Assembly (NCBI GenBank): GCA_029939035.1
Contig: JAOZTS010000077.1
Coordinates: 1 to 5,468, forward strand
From: Candidatus Altimarinota bacterium
Lineage (GTDB): Bacteria > Patescibacteriota > Gracilibacteria > UBA1369 > LOWO2-01-FULL-3
Direction: 5' to 3'
DNA length: 5,468 nucleotides
Shown one piece after another: positions 1-5,468 of the stretch (position 1 is its first letter; the number at the start of each line of letters is the position of its first letter). The translations under genes and the position numbers were made by a program. The notes under the pieces were generated by a model. It worked only from the letters and a program-made list of their open reading frames with translations, ran no database searches and had not been told where the DNA came from.

Positions 1-1
1 C

Positions 2-319
2 GAATTCGAAAAATATACAAAAAAGGAAGCGTCTACCTTGAAAAAGACGATTGATAAACTTCAAACATCATTGGGAGGTGTGCAGGATCTTAGAAAGAAA
101 CCTGATGCTGTATTTGTAGTTGATGTTGTAAGAGACAAAATCGTTGTAAAGGAGGCTAATAAATTAAAAATACCCGTAGTTGCTCTTATAGACTCAAACT
201 CCGAGCCTAGTACGGTTGACTATCCGATTCCTGCTAATGATGACGCAATGAAATCATTACGATTTCTTCTTGGGAAAATTGGAGAAGTTTTAAAGAAGAG
301 GCCCTCTAAAAGTAAATAA
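2..319 (+). CDS. rpsB: 30S ribosomal protein S2, C-terminal part (5' end outside window)
   Basis: This is the last 105 residues of ribosomal protein S2, which sits at the head-body junction of the small ribosomal subunit. The reading frame is open from base 2, so the gene starts upstream of the window. The TTG at 38 is an internal Leu codon, not the start. Visible S2 hallmarks are the lgGvqdlrkkPDAVFVVD segment, the second S2 signature (P-x2-VFVVD...V-x-E-x4-K-I-P), the IPVVALIDSNSEP stretch and the near-invariant DYPIPANDDA box, followed by a short basic tail ending KKRPSKSK. The canonical DTN is DSN here, a mild substitution. Roughly the last 40-45% of a normal S2 (about 230-260 residues) is visible. 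It leads a tight run ending in tsf, the usual rpsB partner. The family call is close to certain. Confidence 0.97.
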   Translation, partial: EFEKYTKKEASTLKKTIDKLQTSLGGVQDLRKKPDAVFVVDVVRDKIVVKEANKLKIPVVALIDSNSEPSTVDYPIPANDDAMKSLRFLLGKIGEVLKKRPSKSK

Positions 320-321
320 AA

Positions 322-726
322 ATGTTAGATAGTGAAAGGAAATGGGCTATAAGCTGTTATATTCCTATTTTTAATGTGGTTATGTGTGCATTAACTTCGG
401 TTAGAAAGGTCGGAAGCAAGTTTTGCTTGTTTCATGCCAGGCAGGGATTAGCACTTTTCGCGTTGTGGATTTTTACGATTTTGGTAGCATTAATCAGCCA
501 AACATTAAGTCTGATGCTTTGGGGAGTAGTTTTGCTACTACATGCTACTGGTATGTTTATTGCTTATAGTAAGAAAGTGACTGAAATTCCCCTATTGGGA
601 CAATTGGCTATGAAAATACCTGAGCATTACTTGTTTGAACTGTTGGCAGGGAAAAAGCCAGAGGTGAAGGATGAGGAGACGCAAGAAGTTAAATCTGAAG
701 ATACAAACACTACCCAAAATAAATAA
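322..726 (+). CDS. Small three-helix membrane protein, Tic20/DUF4870-like, function unknown
   Basis: A 134-residue integral membrane protein lying 2 bases after the rpsB stop and 20 bases before tsf, so very probably co-transcribed with them. Visible parts are a short polar N-terminus, a hydrophobic segment at about 8-25, an FHARQG motif at 37-42, hydrophobic segments at about 42-60 and 63-82, an amphipathic stretch IPLLGQLAMKIPEHYLFELL (89-108), and an acidic, charged tail from 111 to the end. A Phe-His-x-x-Gln-Gly motif opening the second helix is typical of the broad Tic20/DUF4870 group of small bacterial membrane proteins, whose bacterial role is not established. That assignment rests on the motif and topology by eye only. 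ATG at 322 is the only sensible start; no Shine-Dalgarno motif precedes it, and the nearest purine-rich stretch ends 20 bases upstream. It is a real gene given its size, good topology and packing, but its function is unknown. Confidence 0.8.
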   Translation: MLDSERKWAISCYIPIFNVVMCALTSVRKVGSKFCLFHARQGLALFALWIFTILVALISQTLSLMLWGVVLLLHATGMFIAYSKKVTEIPLLGQLAMKIPEHYLFELLAGKKPEVKDEETQEVKSEDTNTTQNK

Positions 727-746
727 TATTATTTAATCAAAAAAAT

Positions 747-1520
747 ATGTCTGTAAGTATAGAAGATGTAAAAAAATTGAGAGAGTCCACTGGGGTCTCT
801 ATGATGGCTTGTAAAAAAGCTTTGGAAGAGGTTGATGGTGATATTGATGCTGCTGTAGATATTTTAAGAAAAATGGGAGAGACAAAGGCTGCTGACAGAG
901 CAGAAAGGACAACAGCTAACGGAGTGGTTGTCATTAAGTCTGAAGGCTCAAAATCTGCAATGGTTGAATTGCAGTGTGAGACTGATTTCGTTGCAAACGG
1001 AGAGGACTTTGTAAAAGTTGCAGAGATTATTGCCAATAAATTGTTAAAGGGAGAGATTAATCCTGGAGATGAGGATTTAGAAGAGGTAAAGGAAGCTGTT
1101 TTAAAAATGGGAGAAAATATAAAAGTTGCGAACATGAAGGTGGTAGAGGGAGAAACTATGGGAGAGTATGTTCACTCAAATAAAAAAATCGGTGTTGTTG
1201 TTTCATTAAAGGGTGGATCGGTAGAGTTAGCAAAGGACATTGCAATGCACGTTGCTGCGACTAATCCAAGTGTTATATCACCTGATGAGGTATCTCAAGA
1301 ATTAGTTGATAAAGAAAAAGAGATTTGGGCAGATCAGCTGAAGCAGCAGAATAAGCCTGAAGAAATTATCGGTAAAATAATGATTGGTAAGGAGAAAAAG
1401 TACAGAGAAGAAAATGCACTGCTAAAACAAGCATTTGTGAAGGATCCTGAGAGTACAATTGAAAAATTGTTACAGGATGCGAATGCTACTCTTGGCTCTT
1501 TTGATAGATTTGCGATTTAG
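747..1520 (+). CDS. tsf: Translation elongation factor Ts
   Basis: EF-Ts is the cytoplasmic nucleotide-exchange factor that releases GDP from EF-Tu. The 257-residue product has the N-terminal UBA-like domain (about 3-41) with the first EF-Ts signature, LRESTGVSMMACKKAL (11-26), and the second signature around ELQCETDFVA (74-83). Asp80 and Phe81 in TDFV are the residues that wedge into EF-Tu near the Mg site in the known complex. A MHVAATNP block (167-174) and the usual helical C-terminal segment GKIMIGKEKKYREE...LLKQAFVKDP (209-234) follow, and the protein ends in SFDRFAI. It is shorter than E. coli EF-Ts (283 residues) but complete in its core. ATG at 747 gives the normal family N-terminus. 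The leader is A/T only with a run of A and no Shine-Dalgarno motif. The stop is TAG, and ribBA begins 9 bases later. Confidence 0.98.
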   Translation: MSVSIEDVKKLRESTGVSMMACKKALEEVDGDIDAAVDILRKMGETKAADRAERTTANGVVVIKSEGSKSAMVELQCETDFVANGEDFVKVAEIIANKLLKGEINPGDEDLEEVKEAVLKMGENIKVANMKVVEGETMGEYVHSNKKIGVVVSLKGGSVELAKDIAMHVAATNPSVISPDEVSQELVDKEKEIWADQLKQQNKPEEIIGKIMIGKEKKYREENALLKQAFVKDPESTIEKLLQDANATLGSFDRFAI

Positions 1521-1529
1521 TTTTTACAT

Positions 1530-2732
1530 ATGTCAGAATTTAATAGGATTGAGGAAGCAATTGAAGCCATGAATAATGGTGGGATGGTTGTTGTATTAGA
1601 TGATGAGGACAGAGAAAATGAGGGAGATTTGGTAATGGCTGCCGAGAAGGTAACACCTGAGGATATCAACTTTATGGCAAAAGAAGGTAGAGGTTTAATT
1701 TGTGTACCTGTTGATTGTGACATTGCTGATCGATTGGACTTTACGCCTATGGTAGAGGAAAATAAGGAATCTTCTAAATGCAATTTTACGGTTTCGGTTG
1801 ATTATAAGCATGATACTTCTACGGGAATTTCTGCGACGGATAGAACCAAGACTGTTAAGGCCATAGCGGATTTTAAATCTTTGCCTGAAGATTTTGTAAG
1901 GCCTGGACATTTGTTTCCGTTGAGAGCCAAGAAGGGTGGAGTTTTGGTGCGTGCGGGTCATACTGAAGCGGCTGTTGATTTGGTCAAGTTGTCGGGACAG
2001 TCCCCTGCTGGAGTAATTTGCGAAATTGCTCGCGATGATGGAGAAATGATGAGAAAAGATGATCTTTTGGATTTTGCAAAAAAACATTCTTTAAAAATTA
2101 TTACAATCAAGGATTTGATAGAATTTAGACATAAAAAGGAAAAACTGGTTAAGTTGGTTGCTGAAACCATTCTTCCTACAAAGTATGGAGAGTTTGACGT
2201 GAAGATTTACAGAAGCTCTGTTGATGAAAAGGAACATATAGTCTTGATAAAAGGAGATATTGCTAGTTCGAACGTATTAACAAGAGTTCATAGTGAGTGT
2301 ATTACTGGAGAGGTTTTTATGTCTGAAAAATGTGACTGTGGGGATCAGCTGGAAAAGTCGATGAAAATGATAGAAGAGAATGGTAGTGGCGTAATTTTGT
2401 ACATGAGGCAGGAAGGGCGTGGAATAGGGCTGGTAAATAAAATTAAGGCGTATGAGTTGCAGAGAAAAGGGCTGGATACGGTTGATGCGAATAAGGAGCT
2501 GGGATTTCCAGGAGATTTGCGTGATTATGGAATAGGAGCCCAGATTTTGGCTGATATAGGGGTGAAGAAGATAAGGTTGATGACAAATAACCCCCAAAAG
2601 ATTGTTGGTTTAGAGGGATATGGAATAGAAATAGTTGAAAGGGTGCCGTTAGAAGTGGAGCCTGGTAAGCGAAATCATACATATTTGAAGACAAAAAGGG
2701 ACAAAATGGGGCATATTTTAGGGAAGATATAG
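1530..2732 (+). CDS. ribBA: Bifunctional DHBP synthase / GTP cyclohydrolase II (RibBA)
   Basis: This 400-residue cytoplasmic enzyme should catalyse both entry reactions of riboflavin synthesis. The N-terminal half (about 5-203) converts ribulose 5-phosphate to 3,4-dihydroxy-2-butanone 4-phosphate plus formate. The C-terminal half (about 207-398) opens GTP to the diaminopyrimidine phosphate, formate and pyrophosphate. DHBP synthase motifs are DDEDRENEGDL (24-34, with Glu29 a likely metal ligand), STGISATDR (97-105) and RAGHTEA (141-147, with His144). Cyclohydrolase II motifs are HSECITG...CDCGDQL with Cys257, Cys268 and Cys270 as zinc ligands, RQEGRGIGL (293-301), LGFPGDLRDYGIGAQIL with the expected catalytic Arg331, LMTNNPQKI (350-358) and ERVPL (370-374). 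Both halves look intact, and the length matches ordinary RibBA (about 400). The start lies 9 bases after the tsf stop with no Shine-Dalgarno motif; ATG at 1530 gives the usual N-terminus. There is no space upstream for an FMN riboswitch. Confidence 0.98.
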   Translation: MSEFNRIEEAIEAMNNGGMVVVLDDEDRENEGDLVMAAEKVTPEDINFMAKEGRGLICVPVDCDIADRLDFTPMVEENKESSKCNFTVSVDYKHDTSTGISATDRTKTVKAIADFKSLPEDFVRPGHLFPLRAKKGGVLVRAGHTEAAVDLVKLSGQSPAGVICEIARDDGEMMRKDDLLDFAKKHSLKIITIKDLIEFRHKKEKLVKLVAETILPTKYGEFDVKIYRSSVDEKEHIVLIKGDIASSNVLTRVHSECITGEVFMSEKCDCGDQLEKSMKMIEENGSGVILYMRQEGRGIGLVNKIKAYELQRKGLDTVDANKELGFPGDLRDYGIGAQILADIGVKKIRLMTNNPQKIVGLEGYGIEIVERVPLEVEPGKRNHTYLKTKRDKMGHILGKI

Positions 2733-2794
2733 AACTTTCATTGCCAAACCTACGTAATTGTGTTAAAAATACCCTCTAGTAATAATTTGTACTT
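2733..2794 (+). promoter_or_regulatory. 62-base ribBA-ribD gap with a weak sigma70-like promoter candidate
   Basis: This is the only sizeable gap in the plus-strand run. TTGCCA at 2741-2746 differs from the -35 consensus TTGACA at one base. After 17 bases comes TAAAAA at 2764-2769, four of six bases of TATAAT. Transcription would begin near 2776 and leave a leader of about 19 bases before the ribD ATG. In AT-rich DNA such matches arise easily, so this is a candidate only. The gap is too short for an FMN riboswitch (more than 100 bases), and I see no hairpin followed by a T run that would serve as a terminator. There is a short palindrome TACGTA at 2751-2756. No Shine-Dalgarno motif is present before ribD. 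Confidence 0.25.
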
Positions 2795-3937
2795 ATGCAT
2801 CAGGTTTTTATGAAACGAGCTGTGGAGCTCGCAAAAAAAAGTCTTGGTTTTACCTCTCCCAATCCAGTTGTTGGAGCAGTTATTGTAAAGGGAGGAGAAA
2901 TCGTTGCCGAGGGGTATCACAAAAAGGCTGGAGATGAGCATGCTGAAATTATAGCAATGCGGGAGTTAATGAAGAAGACAGGGCTAGTAACAGTGGATTT
3001 TGATCCTTCTTTGTTTGAGAATGCTACTTTGTATGTGACGCTTGAACCGTGTTCGCACAATGGAAAAACAGCACCTTGTTCGAGGGCAATTGTCGCTGCT
3101 GGATTTAAAAAAATCTACATTGGAATGAAAGACCCTTTTAGTAAGGTGAATGGACGAGGTATAGCTTTTTTGAAGAAAAATGGGATTGAGGTGAAGGTTT
3201 TGAAAGTTGGAACTGAATTGGCGAATGAGATAAGAGATTTGAATCAGCCATTTGTGAAATGGGCTACTATGGGTCTCCCCTATTTGATTATGAAGGCAGG
3301 AATGAGTTTAGATGGTAAAATTGCGACTGCTTCTGGCGAATCAAAGTGGATTACTGGTGAGAAGGCCAGAAAGGATTCTAGGCGCGAAAGGAGCTTGTGT
3401 GATGCAGTCTTGGTCGGATCTGGGACTGTTGTCGCTGATGATCCAGAGTTAGCTCCTACTGGAATATATAAGAAAAAGAATTTACTTAGAATTATAATTG
3501 ATCCAAAGTTGAAGTTGCCATTGAGTAAGCAAATTTTCAGAGATGGAAATGTTATTGTTTTGTGCTCTAAATTGGCATCAAAGGCTAATTTAGAAAAATT
3601 TAAAAGGGCTGGTGTAAAGGTGAAGTCTTTTGGGAGTGATATTGTGCCGATCAAAACCGCTTTGAAGTATCTAGGAAAAATTGGAGTCCAGAGTGTGTTC
3701 GTTGAAGGAGGAAGCGGAGTTCATGGGCATATCCATGATGCTTTTCTGAGGGATAAGAGTTTGATTGATAGAGTTCTTTTTTACCAGTCTCCGAAAATTA
3801 TTGGTGGTGATAAGTCTTTGTCTGTAGTTGGAGGAGTTGGATTGTCAAAATTATCTTCATTAAAAACTTTGGAAGAAGTTAATTATGAGGTTTTGGATGA
3901 CGACTTAAGAATTTCTGGGGTTTTCAATAGTTACTAG
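2795..3937 (+). CDS. ribD: Bifunctional riboflavin deaminase/reductase RibD
   Basis: This 380-residue cytoplasmic enzyme should deaminate the cyclohydrolase II product and then reduce its ribosyl side chain with NADPH, the two steps after RibBA on the pyrimidine branch. The N-terminal deaminase domain (about 1-145) has TSPNPVVGAVIV (20-31), the HAE zinc/catalytic motif (His49, Glu51) and TLEPCSHNGKTAPC with Cys86 and Cys95. The reductase domain (about 160-378) has KAGMSLDGKIA (167-177), WITGEKAR (185-192), DAVLVGSGTVVADDPEL (203-219) and VEGG (303-306). Two departures stand out. His49 to Cys86 is 37 residues against about 25 in E. coli RibD, so an extra loop of about 12 residues lies around 60-76. 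The usual LTxR after DDPxL reads LAPTG. ATG at 2795 gives the normal MHxxFMKRAxELA start; the ATG at 2810 would cut it. The gene ends tail-to-tail with the C39-like gene. Confidence 0.97.
   Translation: MHQVFMKRAVELAKKSLGFTSPNPVVGAVIVKGGEIVAEGYHKKAGDEHAEIIAMRELMKKTGLVTVDFDPSLFENATLYVTLEPCSHNGKTAPCSRAIVAAGFKKIYIGMKDPFSKVNGRGIAFLKKNGIEVKVLKVGTELANEIRDLNQPFVKWATMGLPYLIMKAGMSLDGKIATASGESKWITGEKARKDSRRERSLCDAVLVGSGTVVADDPELAPTGIYKKKNLLRIIIDPKLKLPLSKQIFRDGNVIVLCSKLASKANLEKFKRAGVKVKSFGSDIVPIKTALKYLGKIGVQSVFVEGGSGVHGHIHDAFLRDKSLIDRVLFYQSPKIIGGDKSLSVVGGVGLSKLSSLKTLEEVNYEVLDDDLRISGVFNSY
3924..3937. other. Tail-to-tail overlap of ribD and the C39-like gene
   Basis: The ribD TAG (3935-3937) lies inside the last codons of the minus-strand gene, and that gene's TGA (complement of 3924-3926) lies inside the end of ribD. 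No intergenic space exists, and no hairpin with a T run is evident on either strand near the junction. Any transcription end for either operon would therefore lie inside the opposite gene, and the two transcripts should have complementary 3' ends. The overlap is read directly from the sequence; the transcript consequence is inferred. Confidence 0.9.
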
Positions 3938-4712
3938 AGAGTTTCAATATTATTATATCTCCTCCTGCATCATCAAGTGCTTGTTTGAATTTATCATTGT
4001 CATAGCTGAAGTCCTCGCCGTTCTTGGTACCGTTATCATTGGTGATGATTTTGTCTTCAGTGTACCCAATTACCGCTAGCATGTGATAGCCGGGATGCGG
4101 GTAATATGGGTTGTCCAGGTAGTCTGAAGTTACTGGAGCGATAACTGGATGCCCGCCAGTAATTTCTTCCCTTATGTCGTCTAGTGTGGCATCTACGATA
4201 ATTTCTATTTCGTATTCTTTGATCCCGTAAAACCCTTGGGCGAGTTTGCTTACGTCCTTCGCGTATATGTCGTAATGTCCGTTCCAGTTTGCTTTCTGCC
4301 ATTCAAGCATCTCTAAAATAACGATGTTTGCTTCTTCTTTTGATGTAGTGTCTCCAGTTTCATATAAATATGCCATTAGTAGTGCTGCTTCTTCACAACT
4401 TTCCTCGTGGAATTCCCAGTTGGCTTCAGTTTCTAGAGGAGCTTGGCATATGAATGGGACTTCCAGATAGGCTTTATTTGGAATTGTAGGTTTTGCTATT
4501 ATCTCTTCTGTGGGTGTTGGCTCAACTGGGATAAAAACTTTTTCTATTACGTCTTCTTCTTTAATTAACTCCATCGTATTAACATTTTCCTTGTCTATTT
4601 TTTTTCTTTCAAAGTAACTGGAAAATTTTGGAAAAACCCACGTAACGCCCAAAAGAATCAATATTATTAATATTAGGAATGTTAGTAGTTTTAATTGTGA
4701 TGACTTTTTCAT
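3924..4712 (-). CDS. Membrane-anchored C39-like (peptidase_C39_2-type) cysteine peptidase-fold protein
   Basis: A 262-residue protein with a basic N-terminus, one hydrophobic anchor at about 9-27, an acidic and proline-containing linker (about 29-80, including PVEPTPTEE), and a globular domain from about 82 to 257 that should lie outside the membrane. The domain resembles the papain-like C39_2 group. It has VPFICQAPLE with Gln90 as possible oxyanion-hole residue, a Cys106 nucleophile candidate in HEESCEEAALLMAY, a His210 candidate in GYHMLAVIGY, and an Asn225/Asp226 candidate third residue in IITNDNGTKNG. All catalytic positions appear filled, so activity is plausible, but the substrate is unknown. 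Its start overlaps the murJ stop as ATGA, implying translational coupling and perhaps an envelope role. No Shine-Dalgarno motif precedes it. The stop is TGA. The family call is by motif; a non-peptidase role cannot be excluded. Confidence 0.82.
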   Translation of the reverse strand: MKKSSQLKLLTFLILIILILLGVTWVFPKFSSYFERKKIDKENVNTMELIKEEDVIEKVFIPVEPTPTEEIIAKPTIPNKAYLEVPFICQAPLETEANWEFHEESCEEAALLMAYLYETGDTTSKEEANIVILEMLEWQKANWNGHYDIYAKDVSKLAQGFYGIKEYEIEIIVDATLDDIREEITGGHPVIAPVTSDYLDNPYYPHPGYHMLAVIGYTEDKIITNDNGTKNGEDFSYDNDKFKQALDDAGGDIIILKLSSNY

Positions 4713-5468
4713 AAGGAGTTTTTCTTAAACACTCTGTCTAAAATGTACTTGATACTGCCGATTTCTGGTGACTTTATTATAAATGCAACTATAAAGAAAG
4801 TTCCTGCACCTATAAATACTCTTAGGATATGTGAGATTTTTGCCATGACGATCGTTTCTAATGGCTCAGTAACTAGAATAACAATAGCCATGATGCCACT
4901 CGCTATGATCGTTTTTAATATTGAATATATGAATGTCTTTGTATCTATTTTTGCTAGGTATTTTCTTAACATGATAGTCATTAAAAATATATAAATGACG
5001 AAACCTAATGAAAATCCGATTGAAAACCATTTGATGCCGTACTCGGGCGCTAGGAATATTGTACTTAGTGCGATGAGGGTCATCGTTATCAAGTTGATGA
5101 TCATTGGTGTAATGGTATTTTTTACCGCGTAGAAGGACCTCGCGAATATATGAGAAAGGCTCTCAAATGGTATTGAAATAGCAAAGAAGAATAAGAGTAA
5201 TGATGTCAGCTCAATAGATTTCTCTTCAAACATGCCTCCGCTAAGAATCAGGTCTACAAGTGCCTCTGAGAGCATCATAACTCCAACCATGGCCGGAATT
5301 GTAAAAAACAGAATTCTTTGTACTGTTTTTTGAATGTGATCGGTGTATTTTTGCTTGTCTCCCATGCTGATAGCTCTGGCTAAATGTGGGAATACGGCTG
5401 TGGCAAAAGCAATGCCAAATAATGAAACGGCGAAACTCTGGATATTCCTAGCAAAATTAAAGGCGGCT
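4709..5468 (-). CDS. murJ: Lipid II flippase MurJ (MviN family), C-terminal half (5' end outside window)
   Basis: MurJ is a polytopic inner-membrane protein of the MOP superfamily that flips the peptidoglycan precursor lipid II to the outer face. The frame stays open to the window edge (first full codon at 5467), giving the last 252 residues of a protein normally about 500-520 long. The ATG at 5365 is internal. Matching family features are the NIQSFAVSLFGIAFATAVFP segment near the edge, the ARSFYAVKNTITP motif (about 109-121 of the fragment; family consensus aRaFYAxxDTxTP), and about seven hydrophobic segments, near 10-28, 53-73, 86-106, 118-139, 145-167, 179-201 and 212-232. The tail is short and basic. 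The arginines of the N-terminal cavity needed for lipid II transport lie outside the window and cannot be judged. Its stop overlaps the start of the C39-like gene. Confidence 0.93.
   Translation of the reverse strand, partial: AAFNFARNIQSFAVSLFGIAFATAVFPHLARAISMGDKQKYTDHIQKTVQRILFFTIPAMVGVMMLSEALVDLILSGGMFEEKSIELTSLLLFFFAISIPFESLSHIFARSFYAVKNTITPMIINLITMTLIALSTIFLAPEYGIKWFSIGFSLGFVIYIFLMTIMLRKYLAKIDTKTFIYSILKTIIASGIMAIVILVTEPLETIVMAKISHILRVFIGAGTFFIVAFIIKSPEIGSIKYILDRVFKKNSL

Noticed and set aside
297..307. AGAGGCCCTCT palindrome at the rpsB 3' end as a terminator
   Set aside because: The stem is at most four or five pairs with almost no loop, no T run follows, and the next gene starts within 15 bases.
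38..319. TTG at 38 as the start of a short separate gene
   Set aside because: The frame is open upstream to base 2 and reads as S2 sequence (EFEKYTKKEASTL), so the TTG is an internal Leu codon of rpsB.
737..1135. Minus-strand reading frame of 132 codons opposite tsf
   Set aside because: It is low-complexity Ser/Thr/Phe-rich translation antisense to a clear EF-Ts gene and has no family features. The same applies to the minus-strand frames opposite ribBA and ribD.
2733..2794. FMN riboswitch controlling riboflavin genes
   Set aside because: The gap is 62 bases, the one before ribBA is 9 bases, and none of the conserved RFN helices is visible.
4057..4302. Minus-strand Arg-rich frame inside the C39-like gene, and the plus-strand frame at 4743-4994 inside murJ
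   Set aside because: Both lie in alternative frames of genes with clear family motifs; their composition is that of shadow translations.
4713..4717. AAGGAG-like string next to the C39-like start as a ribosome binding site
   Set aside because: It reads AAGGAG only on the plus strand. The gene is on the minus strand, where the sequence is CTCCTT, so it cannot pair with the anti-SD.
2..5468. Alternative genetic code with TGA read as Gly or Trp (as in Gracilibacteria, Absconditabacteria or mycoplasmas)
   Set aside because: No real gene has an internal TGA, Trp is coded by TGG, and TGA falls at the natural ends of murJ and the C39-like gene, with the murJ stop in a normal ATGA overlap.

Overview
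The window is a compact, AT-rich bacterial segment with almost no non-coding DNA. It carries six recognisable genes plus one small membrane-protein gene. Two of them run off the window edges: rpsB on the left and murJ on the right. No in-frame TGA occurs inside any real gene, and TGA ends two of them, so the standard bacterial code fits. No RNA gene, mobile element, CRISPR array, tandem repeat or phage gene was seen. The longest stretch without a gene is 62 bases.

Plus strand, 2-3937: the 3' end of rpsB (ribosomal protein S2), a three-helix membrane protein of the Tic20/DUF4870 type, tsf (elongation factor Ts), ribBA (DHBP synthase/GTP cyclohydrolase II) and ribD (deaminase/reductase). The first four are separated by 2, 20 and 9 bases and look like one operon. 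ribD follows after 62 bases and may also have its own promoter. RibBA makes both starting branches of riboflavin synthesis, and RibD carries the pyrimidine branch two steps further. Riboflavin synthase and lumazine synthase genes are not in the window.

Minus strand, 5468-3924: the C-terminal half of murJ (lipid II flippase), followed through an ATGA stop/start overlap by a membrane-anchored C39-like cysteine peptidase-fold protein. This pair converges on ribD, and the two 3' ends overlap by 14 bases.

The organism is inferred, not shown. The rpsB-(small membrane gene)-tsf layout, the short EF-Ts, the TM-anchored C39-like protein, the tight packing and the lack of Shine-Dalgarno motifs before all five visible starts suggest an uncultured lineage such as Patescibacteria/CPR using the standard code. 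Another AT-rich, SD-poor lineage is not excluded. I see no clearly new defence, mobile or regulatory system. The most interesting points are the riboflavin genes behind tsf, the conserved-looking small membrane gene inside the translation operon, the MurJ-linked C39-like protein, and two departures in RibD.
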